From: a virus
Length of the DNA stretch: 30,154 nucleotides
Strand: one strand, 5' to 3'
IMG/VR virus record: IMGVR_UViG_3300023184_000385
Location: 1 to 30,154 of that record
In this document: in pieces, positions 24,025 through 30,154 of the stretch
How the letters are laid out: each line of letters opens with the position of its first letter
Numbering within the stretch: position 1 is the stretch's first letter
Program-made: the position numbers and the translations under genes
Notes under the pieces: model-generated
Databases searched by the model: none
Told to the model about the DNA's origin: nothing
Seen by the model: only the letters and a program-made list of their open reading frames with translations

Positions 24025-24203
24025 CGTTGAAACTCCATGACTGTCTCGAACACTGCATCGTCAAGTTTTTCCACTAACTCACGCCACTCTGCCTCGCTTA
24101 AATCATGCCCAAGAATCTCTTGGACAAGTTGGTAATCAAGCCGCGATTCCCAAAGATTTGTGTCGGACAATTCTGCCACCAATTCATCTGCACTTGGATA
24201 CAT
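24021..24203 (-). CDS. Small acidic protein (60 aa)
   Basis: MYPSADELVAELSDTNLWES and VQEILGHDLSEAEWRELVEK: acidic and helical. Start overlaps the upstream stop by one base (TAATG), stop overlaps the next start. Unknown function. Confidence 0.55.
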   Translation of the reverse strand: MYPSADELVAELSDTNLWESRLDYQLVQEILGHDLSEAEWRELVEKLDDAVFETVMEFQR

Positions 24204-24349
24204 TAGTTTGACCCCTTGACTTGACGACGAAGTTTAATTACTTGACGTTCAAGGATATAGACACGACGAAAGGCTAAAACGAGTACAACATTAACCGCGA
24301 ACAATGCAATAGTTAATGCGAACACATCACTTGTCTGTAGGTACATCAT
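24203..24349 (-). CDS. Small membrane protein (48 aa)
   Basis: One membrane segment at about 9-27 (VFALTIALFAVNVVLVLAF) followed by a basic tail (RRVYILERQVIKLRRQVKG) that should stay in the cytoplasm. Ribosome site AAGGAGTAA precedes ATG 24349 (a second ATG follows). Palindrome B copy 3 is just upstream. Confidence 0.6.
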   Translation of the reverse strand: MMYLQTSDVFALTIALFAVNVVLVLAFRRVYILERQVIKLRRQVKGSN

Positions 24350-24364
24350 TTACTCCTTCATACT

Positions 24365-24380
24365 GTCGGGTTAACCCGAC
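24365..24380. promoter_or_regulatory. Palindrome B copy 3 (perfect)
   Basis: GTCGGGTTAACCCGAC is a perfect 16-bp palindrome directly upstream of the membrane-protein gene, between a weak TATGAA and TTATCA on the minus strand. Operator candidate. Confidence 0.6.
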
Positions 24381-24382
24381 AT

Positions 24383-24483
24383 GATAACGCTTTGTTATCA
24401 CGCGCTCGCTGGTGGACTTGCACCACCATACCTGCCTATCGCGAGCAACCCAGCCTATCTCCTGCCCAAATCAGGGTAGGCTG
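24383..24483. ncRNA. Three-hairpin structured element
   Basis: Hairpin 1: GATAAC/GTTATC (24383-24399). Hairpin 2: outer stem GCTCGC (24404-24409) with GCGAGC (24441-24446), inner stem TGGTGG (24410-24415) with CCACCA (24423-24428); on the minus strand the seven-base loop is TGCAAGT, close to a tRNA T-loop. Hairpin 3: CAGCCTA (24451-24457) with TAGGCTG (24477-24483), containing CCTG/CAGG. The stretch is not coding and is more GC-rich than its surroundings. Strand and function unknown; not a complete tRNA. Confidence 0.4.
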
Positions 24484-24514
24484 TCGGCCAATACTCTATT
24501 CTAGCATCAAAACA

Positions 24515-24766
24515 TTATTGAGTCAAATCGCCTACCTTAACTAACTTTTGATAGCGATACACATGACCATCAAATATCTGAGCATCCATTATATCCTCTA
24601 GGCGCTGGATATAGTCCTTCCCAAATACAAAATAATCGCCCGACTTTGAGAGCCTATAATCGTGCAATACTGTGCTAATCATCTGCGCTTGGCGTTTAGT
24701 AAGTATAACCTTGCGGTTATTCTTCCATGCCTTGTAAGGGTTGGGAATGGTAATTGTAAGTTTCAC
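24515..24766 (-). CDS. Basic small protein (83 aa)
   Basis: MKLTITIPNPYKAWKNNRKV is followed by KRQAQMISTVLHDY and a Tyr/Phe-rich C-terminal half. Could be DNA binding from its basic N-terminus, but no motif is recognised. ATGA overlap with the upstream gene. Confidence 0.55.
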   Translation of the reverse strand: MKLTITIPNPYKAWKNNRKVILTKRQAQMISTVLHDYRLSKSGDYFVFGKDYIQRLEDIMDAQIFDGHVYRYQKLVKVGDLTQ

Positions 24767-24909
24767 ATTGACTCCTTATTAGTTGCTTCAAGCATCGCCT
24801 TAATGTTGCGAGCCTTAATATCGGCTACGCGTTGGGCTTCATCATCGCGATTCTTTACGACCTCTGCTTTGGCAATTAAGCGAAGCAAAGTTTGGGTATT
24901 TGTATCCAT
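24763..24909 (-). CDS. Small helical protein (48 aa)
   Basis: MDTNTQTLLRLIAKAEVVKN, one long charged helix. ATG 24909 follows GAAAGGTAATGAA and lies downstream of palindrome A copy 3 and of a consensus promoter; the longer form from 24945 would read through the palindrome and is rejected. Confidence 0.6.
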   Translation of the reverse strand: MDTNTQTLLRLIAKAEVVKNRDDEAQRVADIKARNIKAMLEATNKESM

Positions 24910-24923
24910 TTCATTACCTTTCA

Positions 24924-24936
24924 CTATATTATATAG
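24924..24936. promoter_or_regulatory. Palindrome A copy 3
   Basis: Extended form ACTATATTATATAGT between promoter 24975-25003 and the 24909 start. A second palindrome, GCGCAATTTGCGC (24940-24952), adjoins it on the promoter side. Confidence 0.6.
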
Positions 24937-24974
24937 TAGGCGCAATTTGCGCTACTACTTGGCCTGATGAGATA

Positions 24975-25003
24975 AGTATAACACATCATGGGGTCGGTGT
25001 CAA
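24975..25003 (-). promoter_or_regulatory. Consensus promoter (minus)
   Basis: On the minus strand TTGACA (24998-25003), 17-base spacer, TATACT (24975-24980). Transcribes the gene at 24763-24909 and those downstream. Palindrome A copies flank it at 24924 and 25021. The 24910-25207 gap holds no gene that I can support. Confidence 0.85.
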
Positions 25004-25020
25004 GGGCATCACCTAGGTCG

Positions 25021-25033
25021 CTATATTATATAG
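25021..25033. promoter_or_regulatory. Palindrome A copy 4
   Basis: Exact 13-bp copy 17 bp upstream of the -35 box of the promoter at 24975-25003. With the copy at 24924, two bound proteins could form a loop over the promoter. Confidence 0.6.
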
Positions 25034-25093
25034 TAACCCACCGAATCTAAATTGTGGCGACCGTAAATAAATTGCGTCCGAGCGCGAATCAAA

Positions 25094-25144
25094 GGTTTGT
25101 GTTGGTTTGTGTCGGCCGCTCCCCACGCGGTCGGGCGTGTCGCG
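25094..25144. repeat. Short repeats and inverted-repeat arm
   Basis: Two overlapping copies of GGTTTGTGTYGG (25094-25115) are followed by GGTCGGGCGTGTCG (25129-25142), which is the exact reverse complement of 26068-26081. Its partner lies on the other side of the 25208-25885 gene. Confidence 0.5.
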
Positions 25145-25163
25145 ATAACTTTTGGGCATGGCT

Positions 25164-25191
25164 AAACCCCTAGCCCGCGAGGGGCTAGGGG
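25164..25191 (-). terminator. GC-rich terminator after 25208 gene
   Basis: CCCCTAGCCC (25167-25176) pairs over 10 bp with GGGCTAGGGG (25182-25191), five-base loop. On the minus strand only a short TTT tract follows. It lies just past the stop of the 25208-25885 gene. Confidence 0.65.
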
Positions 25192-25207
25192 CTAGAGCCT
25201 TTGAGGT

Positions 25208-25885
25208 TTAGGCTTTAACTGCTTTGGTGTTTTTTTCTACTGTGATGAGTTTTGCAATTACCTTGTGAAGTTTTTCTAGTTCGCTAGTAGTGAGTGTTTT
25301 CAAGTCATTCTGATTAAGGTAGGCATCAACTGCATCAACGATGCTTTCAAGTGTGATTCCCTGTGCTAATTCTTGTACGTCTTGCTCAACTTTGTCACCC
25401 TTTGCGTCTGCCTGTGATTCTGCTTTTGTCTTAGTGTTATCGGATAATTCTTTGAGCGTGTCGTACTTTGCAAGATGAGCCTTCACGCCTGATGCTTTCA
25501 CATCCGCTAGGACACGTCCTGCAAGAGTAAGAATAGCCGACGCGGTAACTTCTGGCAGTTCATTCTCATACTTTGCGATGATTGATGATGCGGTTGAGAT
25601 TGATGGAATGTGCCCATGCTTTACGACGATGCCTACCTTGATTCCTTTGGCAGTATTTTTAAGAGTTGAGATAGCCACTGCCTGAGTTAAACCTGATTGC
25701 ATCTGAGCATCTAGTGACTTAATGAATTCGAGGTTAGCGATGTTTGCATCCTCACCCTTTGAGATTACTTCCATGTACTCATTCTCTAGTGATGAGTTCA
25801 ATTCCACTAGCGGGCTAGTGTTTTTTACTGTGTTTTCTTTTGTCATGTTCTGTCCTTTGTTTGGGTAGTTCGTGGCCTTTGCCAT
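25208..25885 (-). CDS. Origin-proximal protein of unknown function
   Basis: 225 residues from ATG 25885, or 212 from ATG 25846. The first start is 6 bases after TATAAT, giving a leaderless mRNA; the second has the good ribosome site AAAGGACAGAAC. The protein is mainly helical, Lys/Ala/Glu-rich, with a low-complexity middle (about 150-170) and a C-terminal helix pair. It stands alone next to the origin, with its own promoters and a terminator, so it may be an early regulator or an origin-related protein. No helix-turn-helix was recognised. Confidence 0.65.
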   Translation of the reverse strand: MAKATNYPNKGQNMTKENTVKNTSPLVELNSSLENEYMEVISKGEDANIANLEFIKSLDAQMQSGLTQAVAISTLKNTAKGIKVGIVVKHGHIPSISTASSIIAKYENELPEVTASAILTLAGRVLADVKASGVKAHLAKYDTLKELSDNTKTKAESQADAKGDKVEQDVQELAQGITLESIVDAVDAYLNQNDLKTLTTSELEKLHKVIAKLITVEKNTKAVKA

Positions 25886-25891
25886 GTCTTA

Positions 25892-25921
25892 ATTATACTC
25901 ACACCTTTTGAAATATGTCTA
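25892..25921 (-). promoter_or_regulatory. Promoter with probable leaderless start
   Basis: Minus strand TAGACA (25916-25921, 5 of 6 bases), 18-base spacer, TATAAT (25892-25897), then six bases to ATG 25885. Same geometry as the promoter at 13898-13927. Confidence 0.75.
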
Positions 25922-25943
25922 ATCCATTTACCTAATTCGCTCA

Positions 25944-25956
25944 CTATATTATATAG
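25944..25956. promoter_or_regulatory. Palindrome A copy 5
   Basis: ACTATATTATATAG followed by c, so 13 bp of symmetry. It lies between two minus-strand promoters (25892-25921 and 25981-26009) and could control both. Confidence 0.6.
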
Positions 25957-25980
25957 CGACATTCGCGACATATTGGACTT

Positions 25981-26009
25981 ATCATACCATAACGGGGCAA
26001 TAAGGTCAA
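25981..26009 (-). promoter_or_regulatory. Second upstream promoter (minus)
   Basis: Minus strand TTGACC (26004-26009), 17-base spacer, TATGAT (25981-25986). Would transcribe the 25208-25885 gene with a leader of about 90 bases that includes palindrome A. Confidence 0.65.
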
Positions 26010-26037
26010 TTCGGACATTGTGGACATGGGGCATCTA

Positions 26038-26053
26038 TCGAACACCTGTTCGA
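26038..26053. promoter_or_regulatory. LexA/SOS-box-like operator
   Basis: TCGAACACCTGTTCGA is a palindrome with arms TCGAACA/TGTTCGA, matching the known actinobacterial LexA consensus TCGAAC-N4-GTTCGA exactly. It lies 28 bp upstream of the promoter at 25981-26009 and 38 bp from the first DnaA box. Confidence 0.7.
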
Positions 26054-26067
26054 AAAGTTTGTGTCGG

Positions 26068-26081
26068 CGACACGCCCGACC
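26068..26081. repeat. Inverted-repeat arm
   Basis: CGACACGCCCGACC, reverse complement of 25129-25142. Overlaps the small palindrome GTGTCGGCGACAC (26061-26073). Confidence 0.5.
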
Positions 26082-26091
26082 TCGTTGTGGA

Positions 26092-26525
26092 CTATCCACA
26101 GGTTATCCACATAGTTATCCACAGCCCCATAGTTATCCACAGGGCAGAGAGTCATCTGCCGAATAATCATTATTATGTAAAGTTAGAATCTGGAATAGCC
26201 TCGTCTCATCTAGTGAGATAGGCGTATCAATATATGGACAAGATAATGATTGCCAGATAATTGTTATTATGTAAAGTTGGTTTGACCCTAGGGTTATTAA
26301 AAAACCGAGGGACTTGCTCTTATAGTATCAACCAATAATTTTCTGTTATATTACGGGGCTATATATAGAGAAATACGACTGTCAAAAAATATATTACCGA
26401 ACTATGTTCGGAAACACCTGTTTGAACAGGTTATCTATAGTATATAAATAATATATACGGAGTCGCTCCGTTTAAGACTCCGCTCCTCCTATAGTATATA
26501 ATATATAGTTATATATATTAATAAT
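26092..26525. other. Probable replication origin
   Basis: Four DnaA boxes: CTATCCACA (26092), then TTATCCACA at 26103, 26115 and 26133, all in one orientation. Two 30-bp repeats follow (26157, 26251), then a long AT-rich stretch to about 26525 that could unwind, with small inverted repeats (ACCTGTT/AACAGGT at 26416-26431; ACGGAG/CTCCGT at 26457-26471). The order boxes, repeats, AT-rich DNA is typical of bacterial and plasmid origins. I see no gene in 25886-26581. Confidence 0.75.
26157..26280 (+). repeat. Pair of 30-bp direct repeats (iteron-like)
   Basis: Copies at 26157-26186 and 26251-26280, 25 of 30 bases identical, 94 bp apart, both containing TTATTATGTAAAGTT. Near the DnaA boxes, they may bind an initiator or regulator. 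Confidence 0.6.
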
Positions 26526-26581
26526 GGGATAGTTATGCCCGTTTAATCCAACCGTTAAATAGGCGTTTTAAGGGGACAATA

Positions 26582-28450
26582 ATGGGACGCAAGCCAGGGG
26601 TACAATCTGTACCTAAAGAGGAAGCCCAGGCTAAAGTACTAACCCTACTTGAAAATGGAGCAACCATCACAGCCGCTATGGCGGCAGTCGGAAGACAAGA
26701 TACAGCCTTTCGTCAGTGGGTTATGGTAGATGAAAATTTTAAAGAAAAAGCCGATAAAGCCCGCCTAGCGGGTAAAGGCGTAAAAGTAGATTTAGCAGAA
26801 CTTAAAGATATATCCTATCCTGAGTTCTCAAAGCAGTTTTTAGATACTACCCTTTTTGAACACCAACTCAACTGGCTTGACCTTATTGAAGGTCGTGAGC
26901 CATCGTGGCAACCTACTGGTATGACATATGAGCCTGGAGACCCTAAGCGCATTCTTATCAATGTGCCTCCTGAGCATGCTAAGTCAACTACCATCACCAC
27001 CAACTATACTCTTTACACTATTGTAACCAACCCTAATGCTAGAGTCATTATTGTCTCTAAAACCCAGGGTATGGCACGCAAGTTCCTTGGTGCTATTAAA
27101 ACAAGACTTAGCCACCCAGCCTACATGAAACTACAGACGGCCTTTGGCCCTAATGGTGGTTATAAAGCAGATGCAACCCAATGGTCTGCTGATATGATAT
27201 ATCTAGGTACGGGCCGCGACTCTGGCGAGAAAGACCCGACTGTACAGGCTTTGGGTTTCGGTTCCCAGATTTACGGAGCACGTGCAGATTTAATCATCCT
27301 AGACGATGTTGTGATGAACTCAAATGCCCATGAGTGGGAGAAGCAAATTGAATGGCTTCAAAAAGAAGTTATCACACGTCTGGGACGGCACGGAAAACTG
27401 CTGATAGTAGGAACCCGTGTCGCTCCCATAGATTTGTACAAAATGATACGCTCTGGCGACCAATGGACTGGCGGAAAGACTCCCTTTACCTATTGTGCCA
27501 TGCCAGCAGTTCTACAGTTTGATGAAGACCCAAAGAACTGGAAAACTTTATGGCCTAAGACCAATATTCAGGAGAATGATTTAGATGAGCAATTCGAGGA
27601 TGGACTCTACCCCAAGTGGGATGGACCTTCTCTCTTTAAGCGTCGCTCTGAGGTCGCTCCGTCGGTATGGGCTATGGTCTACCAGCAAGAAGACGTTGTC
27701 GAAAACTCCATCTTCTCACCAGCCTGTGTTGCAGGTTCTGTCAATGGAATGCGAAAACGAGGCCCTTTAAAGGCTGGCGTTCCTGGACACCCCAAAAACA
27801 CCGATTCTCTCTTTACGGTTATCGGTCTTGACCCAGCCATGTCTGGTGCTACGGGTGCAGTTGTTCTTTCTTACAATCGTGCCGATTCAAAGATTTATAT
27901 CTTAGATTGCGTCAATATGACGGATACCACACCTCAAAGGATTCAAAACCTTATTGAAGAGTGGGTTATCAAGTACAAACCGCAAGAACTGCGTATTGAA
28001 ATCAACGCTCACCAAAAGGCTTACGCCTTGGATGAGCATTTAAGGACCTTCTTAGCCCAACATGGTTGTCAACTCAACCCCCATTTTACGGGCAAGAACA
28101 AGTGGGACGTGGGATTCGGTGTTGCATCGATGTCTAACCTATTTGGTTCAATGCGAGATGGACGCTTCCAAGATAACAACTTAATTGAATTACCTTCTAA
28201 CGAAGGTTCAGAAGGACTAAAGACACTGGTGCAGGAACTTATTACCTGGAAACCAGATACAAGAAACCCAACTGACTGCGTGATGGCCTTATGGTTTGCC
28301 ATCATTCGCGTACGTGAGTTAATGCAGCAATCAAGCAATTCAAAACAGTATGCAAGCAATAGATGGTCTACTAGGGCACAACATGCTAAGAGACTATCTT
28401 TAAATTTAGATGAAGCCTTTGCAGAGCAATGGGTTGAACAATACGGATAG
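26582..28450 (+). CDS. terL: Terminase large subunit with N-terminal HTH
   Basis: 622 residues. The first 65 residues form a helix-turn-helix-like domain (ENGATITAAMAAVGRQDTAF) like small terminase subunits. The ATPase follows with NVPPEHAKST (Walker A, about 126-136) and LIILDD (Walker B, about 236-241). The nuclease shows VIGLDPAMSG (about 413-420), IEIN (about 471) and NPTDCVMALW with the last Asp near 564. It pumps phage DNA into the procapsid and cuts it. ATG 26582 follows AAGGGGACAATA. No separate small subunit was found in the window. Confidence 0.9.
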   Translation: MGRKPGVQSVPKEEAQAKVLTLLENGATITAAMAAVGRQDTAFRQWVMVDENFKEKADKARLAGKGVKVDLAELKDISYPEFSKQFLDTTLFEHQLNWLDLIEGREPSWQPTGMTYEPGDPKRILINVPPEHAKSTTITTNYTLYTIVTNPNARVIIVSKTQGMARKFLGAIKTRLSHPAYMKLQTAFGPNGGYKADATQWSADMIYLGTGRDSGEKDPTVQALGFGSQIYGARADLIILDDVVMNSNAHEWEKQIEWLQKEVITRLGRHGKLLIVGTRVAPIDLYKMIRSGDQWTGGKTPFTYCAMPAVLQFDEDPKNWKTLWPKTNIQENDLDEQFEDGLYPKWDGPSLFKRRSEVAPSVWAMVYQQEDVVENSIFSPACVAGSVNGMRKRGPLKAGVPGHPKNTDSLFTVIGLDPAMSGATGAVVLSYNRADSKIYILDCVNMTDTTPQRIQNLIEEWVIKYKPQELRIEINAHQKAYALDEHLRTFLAQHGCQLNPHFTGKNKWDVGFGVASMSNLFGSMRDGRFQDNNLIELPSNEGSEGLKTLVQELITWKPDTRNPTDCVMALWFAIIRVRELMQQSSNSKQYASNRWSTRAQHAKRLSLNLDEAFAEQWVEQYG

Positions 28451-28457
28451 GATGACA

Positions 28458-30154
28458 ATGGCATTAACAATGGAACAGATTGCGGCGCGAGTTGCTTCGT
28501 TGCGCTATCGCAATCATGAACGTGATGCTCGTAACCTTGACGTTCTTGCTGTTCGTAAGGGAAAGATTGCAGAAGTCTATCCTAATTTCTTCCCAGATGG
28601 TGTTGATGCTAACGTAGTAGCCAACTTTATTGACATTGTCGCACGCGACTTGTCAGAAGTTATGGCTCCGCTTCCAGCGGTTAACTGTTCAGCGGCCAAC
28701 CAAGTAAGTGACCGTGCACGCCAGTTTGCTGATAAGCGAACACGCATTGCATCTAACTACTTTGCACACTCAGATTTAGCAGTTAACATGTACTCAGGTG
28801 CCGATTGGTACCTAACCTACGGTTTCGTCCCATTCGTAATTGAATTGGATGACGAAAGCAAGTTGCCACGTATCCGCATAGAAAATCCAATTGGGGCTTA
28901 CCCAGAATTTGACCGCTATGGACGTTGCGTTGCTTTTGCTAAACGATATATGATGACACTAGGCGAACTATGTGCTCAATTCCCAGAGTATGACACAGTC
29001 CTTCTCGGGTCTATGGGTTACAAGCAAGACCTAAATCATCAAATTGAATTGATTCGCTACTACGACAAAGACCAATCAGTTATCTATATCCCTTCAAAGA
29101 AGGATTTAGTCCTATCAAAGGCTAAGAATCCTCTAGGGAAAATGATGATTGTTGTTGCACGTAAGCCATCTATCGATGGCGAACTACGCGGACAGTTTGA
29201 TGATGTACTTGGTATTCAATTACTGCGCAACCGTTTTGCATTACTTGCAATGGAAGCCGCAGAAAAAAGCGTACAAGCACCAATCGTCCTTCCTCAGGAC
29301 GTGCAAGAACTCCAGTTGGGTGGCGATGCAGTTATTCGCACATCCAATCCTGCTGGTGTTCGCCGCGTAGAACTGACACTCCCCCAGGGAGCATTTACAG
29401 AGCAGAATCTGCTTAATCAAGAACTACGTGTTGGTGCTCGTTACCCAGAAGGACGTACTGGAAACGTTAATGCATCAATTGTAACTGGTCAAGGTGTACA
29501 AGCACTCATGGGTGCCTTCGATACACAGGTAAAATCAGCACAGGCAATCTTTGCAGCAGCACTTCGCGATGTTATTAACATCTGTTTTGAAGTTGATGAG
29601 AAGATTTTCCCAGCAGAAAAGACAATTCGTGGAGTCGATTCAGGCTCTCCATACGAAGTAACATACAAACCATCAAAGGATATCAAGGCTGACTACTCCG
29701 CCGATGTCCGTTATGGCATGTTGGCTGGTCTTAATCCAGCACAGGGACTTATTTTCATGCTACAAGCATTAGGCGGCGGCCTTATCTCTAAGGATATGGC
29801 CATGCGCGAGTTACCATTTACGGTAAACGTATCGCAAGAACTTGAAAAGATTGAAATTGAGAAGATGCGTGATGCACTTCTTGGTTCCCTCACCGCATAT
29901 ACACAGGCAATTCCACAGATGGCAGCATCTGGTGGAGACCCAAGTGCAGTCGTGCGCAAGATTGCAGACGTTATTAAGGCTCGCCAAAAGGGACAGGCAC
30001 TTGAAGATGCAATTGAAGCAACATTTGCTCCAGAGCAACAAGTTCCTCCTGCTGGGGTTCCATCGGTTGAGCAACCGTCCCCTGTTCCCCCTGGTTCTCC
30101 AGTAGGAGGCTCTCCAGAAGGCGCACAAGGCCCAGGACAAGCACCAATGGCACC
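28458..30154 (+). CDS. Portal protein (3' end missing)
   Basis: 565 codons, open to the right edge. An N-terminal region with LRYRNHERDARNLDVL is followed by GADWYLTYGFVPFVIELDD, a stem-like region, and a helical core (LLRNRFALLAMEAAEKS). The C-terminal part is Pro/Gly/Gln-rich. The family forms the dodecameric ring through which DNA enters and which binds the neck. It lies 7 bases after the terminase. If the ends join directly, six codons of new sequence would lead to a stop. Confidence 0.85.
   Translation, partial: MALTMEQIAARVASLRYRNHERDARNLDVLAVRKGKIAEVYPNFFPDGVDANVVANFIDIVARDLSEVMAPLPAVNCSAANQVSDRARQFADKRTRIASNYFAHSDLAVNMYSGADWYLTYGFVPFVIELDDESKLPRIRIENPIGAYPEFDRYGRCVAFAKRYMMTLGELCAQFPEYDTVLLGSMGYKQDLNHQIELIRYYDKDQSVIYIPSKKDLVLSKAKNPLGKMMIVVARKPSIDGELRGQFDDVLGIQLLRNRFALLAMEAAEKSVQAPIVLPQDVQELQLGGDAVIRTSNPAGVRRVELTLPQGAFTEQNLLNQELRVGARYPEGRTGNVNASIVTGQGVQALMGAFDTQVKSAQAIFAAALRDVINICFEVDEKIFPAEKTIRGVDSGSPYEVTYKPSKDIKADYSADVRYGMLAGLNPAQGLIFMLQALGGGLISKDMAMRELPFTVNVSQELEKIEIEKMRDALLGSLTAYTQAIPQMAASGGDPSAVVRKIADVIKARQKGQALEDAIEATFAPEQQVPPAGVPSVEQPSPVPPGSPVGGSPEGAQGPGQAPMA

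Noticed and set aside
24390-24485. Complete tRNA gene in the hairpin region
   Set aside because: Only an acceptor/T-arm-like helix can be formed; no anticodon arm or D-arm fits, and the T-loop has a G where a T is expected.
26340-26400. Promoter for terminase on the plus strand
   Set aside because: Many TATA-like stretches occur in this AT-rich DNA, but none has a matching -35 box at 16-18 bases.
1-30154. CRISPR array
   Set aside because: No regularly spaced identical repeats were seen; dispersed palindromes have irregular spacing.
1-30154. Integrase or attachment site indicating a temperate phage
   Set aside because: No recombinase motif was found on either strand and no tRNA-like core sequence suitable for integration; missing sequence could change this.
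30120-30154. Direct join of the two window ends as a closed circle
   Set aside because: A direct join gives the portal a plausible stop after six codons, but leaves the first gene without a clear start; no terminal overlap is visible, so closure is not proven.

Overview
This window reads as most of the genome of a tailed double-stranded DNA phage, probably short-tailed (podovirus-like), infecting an actinobacterium of moderate to low GC. It carries a terminase, portal, scaffold, HK97-fold capsid, fibre genes and an endolysin. The actinobacterial host is inferred from a WhiB-like regulator (20805-21131), a 16-bp palindrome matching the actinobacterial LexA/SOS consensus (26038-26053) and two promoters whose -10 box lies 6 bp from the start codon, as in leaderless actinobacterial mRNAs. 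No integrase, ribosomal gene or tRNA was recognised.

Layout. (1) 1-13532, plus strand: a late gene cut by the left edge, scaffold, major capsid protein, a run of tiny basic proteins, a glycosyltransferase, connector and fibre proteins, a large tail protein, then membrane protein / M15 endolysin / holin candidate, closed by a strong bidirectional terminator (13573-13614). (2) 13628-13933: a small minus-strand membrane protein and a divergent promoter region. (3) 13934-19651, plus strand: replication and recombination genes (Cas4/RecB-like Fe-S nuclease split in two, Zn protein, DnaB-like ATPase, Hjc-like nuclease, primase split in two, HNH protein, metallophosphoesterase, sigma-like protein). 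(4) 19718-25885, minus strand: about 17 mostly small genes, including a PD-(D/E)XK protein, a membrane-anchored transglycosylase-like protein, WhiB, a type II glutamine amidotransferase and an amidoligase. (5) 25886-26581: a gene-free region with promoters, a LexA-type box, four DnaA boxes, repeats and AT-rich DNA, probably the replication origin. (6) 26582-30154, plus strand: terminase large subunit and portal, cut by the right edge.

Terminase and portal at the right end point into the structural genes at the left end, so the physical genome is probably circular or permuted with the break between portal and the first gene. No tape-measure or tail-tube protein is visible, which argues for a short tail unless those genes lie in missing sequence.

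The most striking regulatory structure is in the minus-strand block. Five exact copies of a 13-bp palindrome (CTATATTATATAG) and three copies of a second palindrome (GTCGGGYTARCCCGAY) lie near promoters, at gene junctions and in genes, suggesting a dispersed operator network. A cluster of three hairpins (24383-24483) may be an undescribed RNA. Two core replication proteins are each encoded in two overlapping frames, with functional residues divided between the halves.
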